DNA of 64,000 nt, from contig JAKSQK010000004.1 of assembly GCA_024404145.1 (NCBI GenBank), forward strand, positions 1 to 64,000, written 5' to 3'. Positions 31,642 to 41,700 of the stretch are shown here, piece by piece. Below the pieces are notes generated by a model. The model saw only the letters and a list, made by a program, of their open reading frames with translations, ran no database searches and was not told the DNA's origin. Origin of the DNA: Clostridia bacterium (lineage in GTDB: Bacteria > Bacillota > Clostridia > Oscillospirales > Acutalibacteraceae). The position numbers and the translations under genes are program-made. Within the stretch, counting starts at the first letter, position 1; the number at the start of each line of letters is the position of its first letter.

Positions 31642-33912
31642 TTAAATTTCTATTTTGAACTCTTCGTCTTTTACGGAGAGTTTAATTTTTAATATATTTG
31701 GATTATCAATAAGAATATTGACGATTTTGCCTTCAATTTCCCGCCTTATTATATTCCTTATTTCTCTGGCGCCCGTTGACCGACCGTCGCTTTTTTTGGC
31801 TATCAATTTGCAAACCTTTGAATCAAAAGAAAATTCAATATGTTTTTCTTCTATTGATTTTTTAAGCTCATCGAGAGCGATTTTTGCAATATTTTCGAGC
31901 GATTTATCATCGAGCGGGTTAAAGACAATTATCTCATCAATTCTTGCGATAAATTCAGGTCTTAAAAACTCCTTCAATGCCTTCATTGCCTTTTCTTTTG
32001 AAGCATCGGCAACGGTTTTTCCAAATCCCAATAAATTTTCGGTTTTAGAACTTCCGGCATTTGAAGTCATAACAATTACCGTATTTTGAAAGTTTACAAC
32101 TCTGCCTTGTGCATCGGTAATTCTTCCGTCATCAAGAATTTGAAGCAGAATATTAAGAACATCAGGGTGCGCTTTTTCGATTTCATCAAAAAGGATAACA
32201 CTATAAGGTTTTCTTCTTACCTTTTCGGTTAACTGACCTGCCTCGTCATATCCGACATATCCCGGAGGGGCACCGATTATTCTTGAAACGGAATGCTTTT
32301 CCATAAACTCGGACATATCAAGTCTTATTAAGGTTTCGGGAGTATTAAAGAGTTCTTCGGAAAGAACCTTTACCAAATAGGTTTTACCTACACCCGTCGG
32401 CCCTACAAATATAAACGATGCCGGTCTTCTGTTTCCGCCGATATGAATTCTCGAACGCTTTACGGCATCACTTACAAGTTTAGTTGCCTCGTTTTGTCCG
32501 ATAACCTTTTTATTGAGATTATCATTTAATGTTTTGAGTTTTTTATAATCGTTTTCTTCAATTTTTGCAGCAGGAATACCTGTCCAGATTTCTATGACTT
32601 TTGCAAGTTCTTTTTCTGTAACCGTATTATCTGCGGCAGCATCGTATAAACCGTTTGCAACCGCCTTATATTTTTCAATTTCAGATTTAAGTATTGCCTG
32701 TTTTTCATAATCGGTATTCTCGCCGTCGGAAGTCAGTTCATCAAGTTCAGCCGAGGCATCGGCAACCTTTTTGTTAGCAACATAAAGTTCGTCTATGGCT
32801 TTATTTTCAAGCGAAGTAAAAGCGCAGGATTCGTCAAGCAAGTCTATCGCCTTATCGGGCAAAAATCTATCAGTTATATATCTTTCGCTCAAAATAACGG
32901 CGCTTTTAACTATTTCATCGGGTATTTTAACATTATGATACCCTTCATAATAACCTTTAACACCTAAAAGAATATCAATAGTATCATCTATTGATGGTTC
33001 TTCAACTGTTATCGGTTGGAAACGGCGTTCAAGCGCAGCATCTTTTTCAATATACTTTCTGTATTCCTTGAAAGTTGTAGCGCCTATTACCTGAATTTCG
33101 CCCCTTGAAAGCGCAGGTTTTAAGATATTAGCCGCATTCATCGAGCCCTCGGCGGAATCACCTGCACCGACAAGATTATGAATTTCATCTATAAAGAGTA
33201 TTACATTTCCGGCGTCCTTAACTTCGGAAATCAGCCCTTTTACCCTGCTTTCAAACTGACCTCTGAATTGTGTTCCTGCAACAAGACTTGTTAAATCGAG
33301 CAGATATATCTCTTTATCTAATAGTCTTGCAGGAGCATCTCCTGCCGCAATTTTTAATGCCAAACCTTCGGCGATAGCGGTTTTACCGACACCGGGCTCT
33401 CCTATAAGACACGGATTATTTTTAGAACGCCTCGAAAGTATCTGAATAGTTCGGTTTAGTTCCTTATCTCTTCCGATTATCGCATCGAGTTTTCCGTTTC
33501 TTGCTTTTTCGGAAAGATTTTCAGAATATTGGTCTAAAAATTTTCTGCGCTTTTTCTTAGGTTTATCATTCTTTTTTGCCGAATTGTTTGTATCTTCATT
33601 TTCGGTATTTGCTTCATCATTTCCGCCAAATAGGTTTTTAAGGAAAGGTATTGCCGGAGCAGTTCCCATATCAAGCGAATCCTCATCTGAAAACTCCTCG
33701 CCCTCTGGCATAATCATTTCCATAAACTGATTACTCATCATTTCGATATCTTCATCTGTCATATTCATAGATTTGAGCATATCGTCAACCGGTTTTATAC
33801 CTAAACTTTTTGCGCAAACAAGGCATAAGCCCTCGGGCTCTGAATTAGGCGTTGCGGGATTTGATAAAAATACAACTGCCGGTCTTTTTTTGCATTTTGA
33901 ACATAATTTCAT
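31642..33912 (-). CDS. ClpE-like Clp/Hsp100 ATPase with N-terminal zinc finger
   Basis: Two-AAA Hsp100 unfoldase of 756 aa. It starts with a zinc finger CSKCKKRP..C-x2-C (Cys4, Cys7 and the CLVC pair near 30) rather than a Clp_N repeat domain, as in ClpE. AAA-1 Walker A GEPGVGKTAIA is near 168-178, a short coiled middle domain lies at about 380-430, and AAA-2 Walker A GPTGVGKTYL is near 500-509 with DEIEKAHPDV. An acidic linker (50-95) joins finger and AAA-1. It sits in the middle of a cluster without its own visible CtsR site, unlike typical ClpE genes. Confidence 0.87.
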   Translation of the reverse strand: MKLCSKCKKRPAVVFLSNPATPNSEPEGLCLVCAKSLGIKPVDDMLKSMNMTDEDIEMMSNQFMEMIMPEGEEFSDEDSLDMGTAPAIPFLKNLFGGNDEANTENEDTNNSAKKNDKPKKKRRKFLDQYSENLSEKARNGKLDAIIGRDKELNRTIQILSRRSKNNPCLIGEPGVGKTAIAEGLALKIAAGDAPARLLDKEIYLLDLTSLVAGTQFRGQFESRVKGLISEVKDAGNVILFIDEIHNLVGAGDSAEGSMNAANILKPALSRGEIQVIGATTFKEYRKYIEKDAALERRFQPITVEEPSIDDTIDILLGVKGYYEGYHNVKIPDEIVKSAVILSERYITDRFLPDKAIDLLDESCAFTSLENKAIDELYVANKKVADASAELDELTSDGENTDYEKQAILKSEIEKYKAVANGLYDAAADNTVTEKELAKVIEIWTGIPAAKIEENDYKKLKTLNDNLNKKVIGQNEATKLVSDAVKRSRIHIGGNRRPASFIFVGPTGVGKTYLVKVLSEELFNTPETLIRLDMSEFMEKHSVSRIIGAPPGYVGYDEAGQLTEKVRRKPYSVILFDEIEKAHPDVLNILLQILDDGRITDAQGRVVNFQNTVIVMTSNAGSSKTENLLGFGKTVADASKEKAMKALKEFLRPEFIARIDEIIVFNPLDDKSLENIAKIALDELKKSIEEKHIEFSFDSKVCKLIAKKSDGRSTGAREIRNIIRREIEGKIVNILIDNPNILKIKLSVKDEEFKIEI

Positions 33913-33935
33913 TTAACATAAAACTCCTTATGGAA

Positions 33936-34649
33936 CTAAACTTTCAATGCTTTTAATAAAATACTTTTGTCAGGTAAAAAATTTGAAAACATTTTAACTG
34001 TAAAAGAATTATAAACAACATCCTTATTAAATATCCAAAAACCTTTTGGATAAATATTTACGATAAATATTAAAAGTAACAGTAAAACTACCGCATATAT
34101 TATACCTTTTGGTATTCCTATTGCAAAACCGAGTTTTGCGTTAAGACCTCCCACTATTTTGCCCCTCAACAACCCGTTTATCAGTTTTGCCAAAAAATGT
34201 ACTATCGGGTTAAGCAGCAAAAACATTACGAGCGAAACAACAAGTGATAAAGGTTTTATCAAAATCGGCCTTATAACATTTTTCGAGATTTTTGTTTTAG
34301 TTTCCTCTAACTTATCGGAAATGTTATCGTTGATTTTTGTTTTTATATTGCTTTCATCAAACCCGAAGATACTTGAAGATTTTGCAAGAAACGGCGGCAT
34401 TGAATTAAAAACCTTTTGCGCCGAATTTTCAGAGGTAAAATCAACATTATTACAAGCATCGGTAATAGATTTTGCAACAAACTTATCATATATTGTTTCG
34501 GAAATAGGCATACTTGCCGAATTTATAATAATTGCAATAAGAATAAAACCGACAACTTCGATAAGAGTTCGCATGAAACCGTATTTTGAAGAAATATAAG
34601 CGGTTAGGATTATTATAACCAAAAGCAATAAGTCAACAAAAATACTCAT
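33936..34649 (-). CDS. CvpA family membrane protein
   Basis: Membrane protein (about 237 aa) of the CvpA/colicin-V-production family: a hydrophobic pair at the N-terminus with YISSKYGFMRTLIEVVGFI, a polar middle segment (about 55-130), and two more membrane segments around 135-160 and 180-205. ATG 34649 follows AGGTGATT; a GTG nine bases upstream is the ribosome site itself. The family's function is not settled; septum and envelope roles have been proposed. Confidence 0.78.
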   Translation of the reverse strand: MSIFVDLLLLVIIILTAYISSKYGFMRTLIEVVGFILIAIIINSASMPISETIYDKFVAKSITDACNNVDFTSENSAQKVFNSMPPFLAKSSSIFGFDESNIKTKINDNISDKLEETKTKISKNVIRPILIKPLSLVVSLVMFLLLNPIVHFLAKLINGLLRGKIVGGLNAKLGFAIGIPKGIIYAVVLLLLLIFIVNIYPKGFWIFNKDVVYNSFTVKMFSNFLPDKSILLKALKV

Positions 34650-34658
34650 ACTAATCAC

Positions 34659-35900
34659 CTATTTAATATCATTATTTTCAATTATATTATCAGAAATCAA
34701 ATTTGCCGTTCTTGAAGATGAAGGAATAATAAAGTGGAAATCATTTTGTAACTTAGCAGAAGAAACAAGTTTGCCTTTAAGATTATATATGTAACAACTG
34801 CCTTCGCTAATTATAAAGATATGAGAACCGTTTTGTCTAATATCACTGATAATTCCCTTAAAAGAAAATTCGTTTTTCTTTTTGCCGTTATTTTTGATAA
34901 TTCGAATTTTGTTGTCGCCACGGTCGTTTTCACGGTTAAAAACACTTATGGCGCCGTAAGATGAAGTGCGGAAAAATTCGACCTTAAAATCGGTTTTTTC
35001 TTCAATTTTTTTGCTGTTTGACCATTTGAAAAAGTCATAACCGTTATTTGTTACACAAAATACACCTTTACTGTTTGATGACAAAGAATAAACCGATTTA
35101 TTTTCATATTCTATTGTATTTTGAGGGTCGGTCTTTTTAACCGAAAAGATATAAATTTTAGATGAGAGTTCGCCGTTAACGGCGGCAATGGTTGAAACGG
35201 CTATTCGTTTTCCGTTTGGAGAAACAGATACGGCGTTTATTGTACCCTTAGCGCAGTTCCAAGTAAATATCGGCGATGCTTTTTTGCTGTAAACCGTAAC
35301 GGTTGAAGCATACGAATCCGAAAGCGTTGCTATGGCAAAAACACCAGAATCGGAAATATCGGAACATAAAATATCTTTTTTGAGGGTTTTTGATAAAATC
35401 TGCTTATTTGCCGTAAAAACCGAAAATACATTTTGTCCTTGGTCGTAAATAAGTACTCTCGTTTTTGAAACCTTTATAACGGGATTTGAATATCCGTGGT
35501 TTACAGAATTAATAATCTTTCCCGAATTTGAAACGGTATATAAATTCAAATCGGTAAGAGCATAAAAATAATTATCATTATCAACGGCATTTATAATTTT
35601 TGTGCCCGATAATTTAATAGGATATTCTCCGCTTCCGATTGATGCGGAAAAGTTATTAAAAGTTTCGATTATACCGACAGGAAAAGCAAACAATGTTATA
35701 ATCAAAAGAATAATTGCCAACGAAACGGCGCCTAAAAAGACCTTGATTTTTAGGTTACTTTTCGGCTTATTGCCTCTTATTACTCTCGGATTTGAAGCTT
35801 TCCTTTGCTGACTTGTTACTATTTCAAAATCTTTATCGGCTTTAATTTTAGGTAATGGAACAGATAGTTTAGAATGTTTCTTTTTTTGATATTTCGGCAT
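34659..35900 (-). CDS. DUF5711-type protein: membrane anchor plus beta-propeller
   Basis: About 413 aa: a basic, disordered head (1-50), one membrane anchor (about 53-75) and an extracytoplasmic repeat region that reads like a beta-propeller (repeated blades such as VSVSPNGKRIAVSTI and VYSLSSNSKGVFCVTNN). This is the organisation of DUF5711 proteins in Clostridia. ATG 35900 follows AGGTGGAATTT. No enzymatic motif is seen; a scaffold or binding role is likely. Cotranscribed with the CvpA-like gene nine bases downstream. Confidence 0.7.
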   Translation of the reverse strand: MPKYQKKKHSKLSVPLPKIKADKDFEIVTSQQRKASNPRVIRGNKPKSNLKIKVFLGAVSLAIILLIITLFAFPVGIIETFNNFSASIGSGEYPIKLSGTKIINAVDNDNYFYALTDLNLYTVSNSGKIINSVNHGYSNPVIKVSKTRVLIYDQGQNVFSVFTANKQILSKTLKKDILCSDISDSGVFAIATLSDSYASTVTVYSKKASPIFTWNCAKGTINAVSVSPNGKRIAVSTIAAVNGELSSKIYIFSVKKTDPQNTIEYENKSVYSLSSNSKGVFCVTNNGYDFFKWSNSKKIEEKTDFKVEFFRTSSYGAISVFNRENDRGDNKIRIIKNNGKKKNEFSFKGIISDIRQNGSHIFIISEGSCYIYNLKGKLVSSAKLQNDFHFIIPSSSRTANLISDNIIENNDIK

Positions 35901-35915
35901 AAATTCCACCTATAA

Positions 35916-36647
35916 CTAATAAAAAACTTTATTCAAAAACAAACCTTTGGCGGCGATGGTATTTCCGCCTAACTGCCTGTTTTTTGTTTCAAATATCTCG
36001 TTTGCTATATTTGTATCAAGCCGTCCGCTTGATACATCCAGCATAGTTCCAACGATTATACGAACCATATTATATAAAAATCCGTTTGCGGTTATATCAA
36101 ACCTTAAAAAATCGTCGTCTTTATAGATTTTGCAGTCGCTGACCGTTCTTACGGTATCTTCTACCGACCTGCCCGACGAAGAAAAACCGTAAAAATCGTG
36201 CTCTCCGATAATCGTTTCGCAAAACTTTTCAACTCGGTTAAAATTGATTTCATTGTCAAGTCTTAAAGCATATCTATCATAAAAAGGATTTGTAACTCCG
36301 TAATAGAAATTATAAATATAATTCTTGCCCTTTGCGTTGTATCTTGCATGAAAATCACTTTGAACTTCGGTTGCATCTACAACCGCAATATCGTTCGGCA
36401 AACAAGAATTAAGCCCTCTTAAAAAGGCGGATTTAGGGATATTATCATCGCAGTCAAGATGGCAGTAAAACTCTTTGGCATGAACTCCTGTATCGGTTCT
36501 GCTGCAACCCGTAACATCGGTTTGTTTTCCCAAAACCGTTTTTAGAGAATTTTGTATTGTTTCTTGAACAGTTATAGAATTCGGTTGTATCTGCCAACCG
36601 TGATATGCGGTTCCGTCATAGGAAATTTTCAAAAGATATCTCTTCAA
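35916..36647 (-). CDS. truA: tRNA pseudouridine(38-40) synthase TruA
   Basis: Makes pseudouridine at positions 38-40 of the tRNA anticodon arm (243 aa). LKISYDGTAYHGWQIQPN at the start and the catalytic Asp52 in GCSRTDTGVHAKEF are diagnostic; RFDITANGFLYNMVRIIVGTML near 185-206 is the C-terminal hallmark. It follows ecfT by four bases, the common Firmicutes order. Confidence 0.97.
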   Translation of the reverse strand: MKRYLLKISYDGTAYHGWQIQPNSITVQETIQNSLKTVLGKQTDVTGCSRTDTGVHAKEFYCHLDCDDNIPKSAFLRGLNSCLPNDIAVVDATEVQSDFHARYNAKGKNYIYNFYYGVTNPFYDRYALRLDNEINFNRVEKFCETIIGEHDFYGFSSSGRSVEDTVRTVSDCKIYKDDDFLRFDITANGFLYNMVRIIVGTMLDVSSGRLDTNIANEIFETKNRQLGGNTIAAKGLFLNKVFY

Positions 36648-36651
36648 AATT

Positions 36652-37464
36652 TCACCCCGTTACAAAGTTTACAAAAATTATGCCCAAACAAAAGACAACT
36701 GAAATTAAAGCGCTTAAAATATCATAATATCTTATCTTAAACTGTTTCATTCTTTTTCTGCCCTCGGCTCCGTTATAACAGCGACATTCCATTGCTTCCG
36801 CAAGTTCATAAGCGCGTCTTACCGAGGATATCAAAAGAGGAATAAGAATAGGTATTAAAGCGTTTATTCTTTCTTTTAATTTGCCGTTTTCAAAATCAAC
36901 GCCTCTCGCCTTTTGGGCATTCATAATTTTTTGAGTTTCTTCAACAAGAGTCGGAATAAATCTTAGTGCAATAGTCATCATCATCGCAAGAGTATGAACG
37001 GCATTTTTAAGCCCTAAAAATCTGAGCGGAGAAAGAAGCCGCTCAATAGCATCGGTCAGGTCATTCGGGGTTGTCGTATAGGTGAGAACAGAGCTTATGA
37101 TAATAAGAAGAACTATTCTCGCTGTCAAAAATATCGAATTGATAACTCCGCCCGATGTAACGGTAATTTTCCAAAAACTGAAAAGTTCTCTGCCTTCGTT
37201 GCCGTAGAAAAGGTTGATAATTGCTGTAAAAAGAATTATGGGCAGAATGGCTTTTAGATTTTTAAGATACATTCTTAACGGTACTTTCGAAAGCAAAATT
37301 ATCAGAAGCACAAATCCGAAAGCAACCGAAAGCGAAATAAGGTTATTTGCCAAAAAAATGAAAACGATTTGAAGAATGAGCAGTATCATTTTAATTCTTG
37401 CGTCAAGTTTATGAATTATTGAAGAAGTTTCAAAATACTGCCCGAAGGTAATATCGTTAAGCAT
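36652..37464 (-). CDS. ecfT: Energy-coupling factor transporter transmembrane subunit EcfT
   Basis: Membrane scaffold (270 aa) of a group II ECF vitamin/metal transporter that couples the two ATPases to exchangeable S-components. FETSSIIHKLDARIKM at 11-26 and the two coupling-helix motifs with Ala-Arg-Gly are typical; KARGVDFENG lies at about 188-197 and SSVRRAYELAEAMECRCY near 215-232. Overlaps ecfA2 by eight bases. No S-component gene is in the window, fitting a shared module. Confidence 0.95.
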   Translation of the reverse strand: MLNDITFGQYFETSSIIHKLDARIKMILLILQIVFIFLANNLISLSVAFGFVLLIILLSKVPLRMYLKNLKAILPIILFTAIINLFYGNEGRELFSFWKITVTSGGVINSIFLTARIVLLIIISSVLTYTTTPNDLTDAIERLLSPLRFLGLKNAVHTLAMMMTIALRFIPTLVEETQKIMNAQKARGVDFENGKLKERINALIPILIPLLISSVRRAYELAEAMECRCYNGAEGRKRMKQFKIRYYDILSALISVVFCLGIIFVNFVTG

Positions 37465-38326
37465 AGGTATTACCTCCGTTTTTTAGTTTTACAAGAGCTT
37501 CGACAGCATCATCAATAGTTAAAATATTTTCTTCAATATTAAAACCTTTCGATTTTAATAAATCGATTATTTTAGTTACAGCAGGAACACCAAGACCTAT
37601 ATCGGAAAGAAATTTTGCATCGGAGAAAACATTTTCGGTTGTATCGAATTTTGCAAGTTTTCCCTTATTCATAACAATAAGTCTATCCGCAATTTGCGCC
37701 ATATCCTCCATATTATGCGAAATTATCAAAACGGTAGCATTAAAAGAATTTCTGTAATTTTCTATCATTTTAATTACATTTTTTCTACCCATAGGGTCAA
37801 GACCGGCTATCGGCTCATCAAAAATGATAACCTCCGGACGCATTGCCATAACTCCCGCTATGGCAACCCGACGCTTTTCTCCGCCCGATAAATCAAATGG
37901 AGATTTTTCCAAATAATCAAAATCAATATCTAATAGTTGGCAGGTTTCCGTAACTCGGGTTTTTAAGTCTTCGCCTAAAAGTCCCATATTTTGGGGACCG
38001 AAAGCTATGTCCTTATAAACCGTTTCCTCAAAAAGCTGGTACTCGGGATACTGAAAAACAAGCCCGATATTTGCCCTTATATTCTTAATGGCTTTCGGAT
38101 TTTCCCAGATATCTTTGCCGTTAAACAAAATATTGCCCGAGGTGGGTTTAAGAAGGCCGTTAAGATGCTGGACAAGGGTTGATTTACCCGAGCCGGTATG
38201 CCCGATAATACCTACTATTTCGCCTTCCTCAACCGAAAAAGACACATCGTTTACCGCATCAAACCTAAAAGGTGTTGAAGCGTCATAGGTATGCGTTAAG
38301 TTTTTTACCTCTAATATAGGTGCCAA
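37457..38326 (-). CDS. ecfA2: Energy-coupling factor ATPase EcfA2
   Basis: Second ATPase of the ECF module (289 aa). Walker A GHTGSGKST is at residues 42-50, the Q-loop LVFQYPEYQLFEETVYKDI near 91-109, signature LSGGEKRR near 146-153 and Walker B VIIFDEPIAGLDPMG. The FEETV sequence in the Q-loop region is the mark separating EcfA2 from EcfA1 (LLASIVEDDV in the neighbour). One base separates it from ecfA1. Confidence 0.94.
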   Translation of the reverse strand: MAPILEVKNLTHTYDASTPFRFDAVNDVSFSVEEGEIVGIIGHTGSGKSTLVQHLNGLLKPTSGNILFNGKDIWENPKAIKNIRANIGLVFQYPEYQLFEETVYKDIAFGPQNMGLLGEDLKTRVTETCQLLDIDFDYLEKSPFDLSGGEKRRVAIAGVMAMRPEVIIFDEPIAGLDPMGRKNVIKMIENYRNSFNATVLIISHNMEDMAQIADRLIVMNKGKLAKFDTTENVFSDAKFLSDIGLGVPAVTKIIDLLKSKGFNIEENILTIDDAVEALVKLKNGGNTYA

Positions 38327-39178
38327 TTAAATTCCCTCCGAATGAAGCGCCGTTGCTATTTTTTCGGCTGCCTCTTCAATAGAAATAGCATTTGTATCAA
38401 CAGCTAAACCGCTGTTATTTAATCTTATAAGCAAATCGGTTGTCTGAGGAACATCAAGACCTACCGATTTAAGCATTTCTGCATTTTTGAAAATATTTGC
38501 AGGGATATCATCGGCAACAATTTTGCCGTTATCCATAACAATAACACGGTCGGCATTTTGCGCCTCTTCCATAAAATGGGTTATCAGAATAATCGTTATT
38601 CCCTTTTCTCGGTTCAACCTTTCTATTGTATCTATAATTTCTTTTCTGCCTTTTGGGTCAAGCATTGCGGTAGGTTCATCTAAAACAATACACTCGGGTT
38701 CCATTGCGATAATTCCGGCAATGGCAATTCTCTGCTTTTGACCGCCCGAAAGATGATGCGGAGATTTTTTCCTATAATCATACATATCGACAGTTTTTAG
38801 CGCATTATCTACCCTTTCCCTTATTTTCTCGGGTTCAATTCCGAGATTTTCGGGGCCGAAAGCAACATCATCTTCAACAATAGAAGCCAAAAGCTGATTA
38901 TCGGGGTTTTGGAAGACCATTCCTACTCGTCTTTTAATTTCAATTTCGTTTTTTTCGTCTTTTGTATTTATTCCGTCGACAAAAACATCGCCGACAGCAG
39001 GTTTATATAAACCGTTAAGCAGTTTTGCAAGGGTTGATTTTCCTGAGCCGTTATGCCCTAAAATAACCGTAAAACTACCTCTGGCAAAAGAAATATCAAA
39101 ATCTCTGATAACAGTTTTTATTCGTTCTCCGCCGGTATATTCAAATGTAACATTTTTAACATCAATAATATTATTCAT
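38327..39178 (-). CDS. ecfA1: Energy-coupling factor ATPase EcfA1
   Basis: First ATPase of the ECF module (283 aa). Walker A GHNGSGKST is at residues 41-49, Q-loop MVFQNPDNQLLASIVEDDVAFG near 92-113, signature LSGGQKQR near 144-151 and Walker B CIVLDEPTAMLDPKG. Its first bases overlap the preceding methyltransferase gene by eight bases, so the ECF genes are coupled to it rather than to rplQ as in many Firmicutes. Confidence 0.94.
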   Translation of the reverse strand: MNNIIDVKNVTFEYTGGERIKTVIRDFDISFARGSFTVILGHNGSGKSTLAKLLNGLYKPAVGDVFVDGINTKDEKNEIEIKRRVGMVFQNPDNQLLASIVEDDVAFGPENLGIEPEKIRERVDNALKTVDMYDYRKKSPHHLSGGQKQRIAIAGIIAMEPECIVLDEPTAMLDPKGRKEIIDTIERLNREKGITIILITHFMEEAQNADRVIVMDNGKIVADDIPANIFKNAEMLKSVGLDVPQTTDLLIRLNNSGLAVDTNAISIEEAAEKIATALHSEGI

Positions 39179-40040
39179 TTCTTATCCAAACCGTAGTTGC
39201 CCCGCAAGGCAAAGCAATATCCTTTTCGGTTATGTTAAGCCCTATTTCTTCGGTAAACAGTGTATCTTCGGGTTTTACATCGAAATATTGCTTAACCATA
39301 AAATTAAGTATTGTCGGCGATAAACCGCCCGTATATGAGTTTAAGAAGAAAAACAGAGGTTTATAAGACATAATCTTAGAAACATTTTTAAGTAAATCGG
39401 AAATCTGCTGTTCGAGTTTCCAAACCTCACCGTTAGGGCCTCTGCCGTAAGACGGCGGGTCCATAATAACGGCATCGTATTTTTTACCTCGCCTTATTTC
39501 TCGGGCAACAAATTTCATACAGTCATCAACAAGCCATCTGACATTTCCGCCGATGACACCGCTGACATTTGCGTTTTCTTTTGCCCAGTTTACCATACCT
39601 TTTGAAGCATCAACATGGGTAACACTTGCCCCCGCTTTAAGACAGGCAACGGTTGCGCCACCCGTATATGCAAAGAGATTTAATACGGATATTTCCCTGT
39701 TTGAATTTTTTATTAAATCTTCGGCAAGTTTCCAATTTACCGCCTGTTCGGGAAAAAGACCGGTATGCTTAAACCCCATAGGTTTAAGGCGAAAGGTCAA
39801 ATCATTATACGAAACATTCCAAACATCCGGAACATTCTTTAACTTTTCCCAATATCCACCGCCCGAATTAGAACGATGATATATTGCGTTGGCCTCGTTC
39901 CAAAGTTTGTTTTTCCTTTTGCCCGACCAAATTATTTGCGGGTCGGGACGGATAAGAATAATATCTTTCCATCTTTCAAGGCGTTCGCCGTTGTCGGCAT
40001 CTATCAACTCATAATCCGAAAAATCTTGAACCGTTCTCAT
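39171..40040 (-). CDS. Class I SAM-dependent methyltransferase (RlmK/RlmI-like)
   Basis: S-adenosylmethionine-dependent methyltransferase of 289 aa. The SAM motif I VLNLFAYTGGATVACLKAGASVTHVDAS is at about 119-146, and the catalytic-type motif MDPPSYGRGPNGEVWKLE at about 193-210 resembles the RlmI/RlmK 23S rRNA m5C/m7G branch (NPPxF/DPPxY). No PUA domain precedes it. Substrate is probably rRNA, but unproven. Linked to ecfA1 by an eight-base overlap and preceded by ruvB. Confidence 0.83.
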   Translation of the reverse strand: MRTVQDFSDYELIDADNGERLERWKDIILIRPDPQIIWSGKRKNKLWNEANAIYHRSNSGGGYWEKLKNVPDVWNVSYNDLTFRLKPMGFKHTGLFPEQAVNWKLAEDLIKNSNREISVLNLFAYTGGATVACLKAGASVTHVDASKGMVNWAKENANVSGVIGGNVRWLVDDCMKFVAREIRRGKKYDAVIMDPPSYGRGPNGEVWKLEQQISDLLKNVSKIMSYKPLFFFLNSYTGGLSPTILNFMVKQYFDVKPEDTLFTEEIGLNITEKDIALPCGATTVWIRNE

Positions 40041-40050
40041 AGTTTATCCT

Positions 40051-41091
40051 TTATAAAAGTGATGTTTGCGCAGAATCAGAATTAGGTTTAATTCCTAAAT
40101 GGTCGTATGCAGCGGAGGTTACGCATCTACCTCTCGGAGTTCTCGCAAGAAAACCGATTTGAATAAGATACGGCTCATAAACATCTTCGATAGTAACGCT
40201 TTCCTCGCCGACTGCGGCGGAAAGAGTTTCGAGCCCAACCGGACCACCACCGTAATTATTAACAATAACGGAAAGCATTTTGCGGTCGAAATCGTCAAGT
40301 CCCAATTCGTCAATTTCAAACCTCGAAAGAGCATTCCTTGCAACATCTAATGTTATTTTGCCGTCAAACTCAACCTGAGCTATATCTCTAACCCTTCTTA
40401 AAAGTCGGTTGGCAATTCTCGGAGTTCCCCTAGACCTTGAAGCAATTTCCAAAGCGCCTTCCGTATCTATCTCAATACCGAGGATATTAGAAGAACGGAT
40501 AACAATTTTTGCAAGTTGCTCGGGAGTATACATTTCAAGACGGAGTAAAACTCCGAATCTGTCTCTGAGAGGCGCCGTTAGTTGACCGGAACGGGTTGTT
40601 GCGCCAATTAAAGTAAAATGCGGAACATCAAGTCTTATAGAACGGGCGGAAGGACCTTTTCCAAGAATAATATCAAGCGAAAAATCCTCCATAGCAGGAT
40701 ATAAAACTTCTTCTATATTTCTTGAAAGACGGTGTATTTCATCAATAAACAAAACATCGCCTTCGTTAAGTGAGGTCAGAATTGCAAGTAAATCGCCCTG
40801 TTTTTCAATAGCAGGACCCGATGTTACCCTCAAATTCACTCCCATTTCTTTTGCGATAATTCCCGCAAGGGTTGTTTTACCGAGTCCCGGAGGGCCGTAT
40901 AGCAAACAATGGTCAAGCGATTCCTTTCTCATTTTCGCCGCTTTTATATAAACGGTAAGCGCATCTTTAACCTTATCCTGACCTATATATTCATCAAGAG
41001 TTTTAGGCCTTAGAGATACTTCCGTATCCGAATCGGTATAATTATATTCGGGGGAAACAATTCGATTTTCAAAATCCATTTCTTCTATCAT
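40051..41091 (-). CDS. ruvB: Holliday junction branch-migration ATPase RuvB
   Basis: Hexameric AAA+ motor of RuvABC (346 aa). [19 protein letters not shown] near 27-45, Walker [10 protein letters not shown] near 65-73, Walker [11 protein letters not shown] near 113-122 and [18 protein letters not shown] near 164-181 with the arginine finger are all present; the C-terminal winged helix ends with [11 protein letters not shown]. Start could also be Met5. Three bases downstream of ruvA. Confidence 0.97.
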   Translation of the reverse strand: MIEEMDFENRIVSPEYNYTDSDTEVSLRPKTLDEYIGQDKVKDALTVYIKAAKMRKESLDHCLLYGPPGLGKTTLAGIIAKEMGVNLRVTSGPAIEKQGDLLAILTSLNEGDVLFIDEIHRLSRNIEEVLYPAMEDFSLDIILGKGPSARSIRLDVPHFTLIGATTRSGQLTAPLRDRFGVLLRLEMYTPEQLAKIVIRSSNILGIEIDTEGALEIASRSRGTPRIANRLLRRVRDIAQVEFDGKITLDVARNALSRFEIDELGLDDFDRKMLSVIVNNYGGGPVGLETLSAAVGEESVTIEDVYEPYLIQIGFLARTPRGRCVTSAAYDHLGIKPNSDSAQTSLL

Positions 41092-41094
41092 TCT

Positions 41095-41700
41095 TTATAA
41101 CCCCCTCGAAAGCGCACGAAGCCCCGATTTAATTAACTCGTCGGTAGGAAGCGTCGGGTCAAGTTTACCGACGGCAAGAGTTGCCTCGCTTTGAGTATAA
41201 CCGAGCAAAACAAGGGCTTCTATGGCTTCCTTTGAGTTTGTATTAACCGAAGCATTTCCTATTGATTTTAATTCTTCCATTTGTCCGATAGCAGAAACCG
41301 AACCGATTTTATCTTTAAGTTCAAGAATAATCCTTTGAGCAAGTTTTAAGCCGACACCCGATGCGGCAGTCAAAGATTTGGCATCGCCCGTTGCAATAAA
41401 CAAGGTAACTTTATCAGCCGAAAACTCCGAAAGAATAGCAATACCTATTTTGGTACCTACACCGCTTACTGAAGTAATAAGCTTAAATGCTTCAAGTTCT
41501 TCTTTTTTGGAAAAACCGAAAAGGTCCATCGCATCTTCCCTGACGGCAAGATGAGTATAAAGGAATACATTTTCTCCGATATTTCCGAGCGAATTGTAGG
41601 TTGAATAAGTTATGGCACACCGAAAACCTATTCCACCGCATTCGACAACAACATAGTTTTGCTCTTTGATAATGAGTTTTCCGTTTAACGATGCTATCAT
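41095..41700 (-). CDS. ruvA: Holliday junction DNA helicase subunit RuvA
   Basis: Junction-binding tetramer subunit (201 aa): OB domain (MIASLNGKLIIKEQNYVVVECGGIGFRCAIT), HhH domain (LITSVSGVGTKIGIAILSE) and C-terminal domain III (SKEAIEALVLLGYTQSEATLAV) that contacts RuvB. ATG 41700 overlaps the ruvC stop as ATGA; the longer open frame covers ruvC and is excluded. Confidence 0.96.
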   Translation of the reverse strand: MIASLNGKLIIKEQNYVVVECGGIGFRCAITYSTYNSLGNIGENVFLYTHLAVREDAMDLFGFSKKEELEAFKLITSVSGVGTKIGIAILSEFSADKVTLFIATGDAKSLTAASGVGLKLAQRIILELKDKIGSVSAIGQMEELKSIGNASVNTNSKEAIEALVLLGYTQSEATLAVGKLDPTLPTDELIKSGLRALSRGL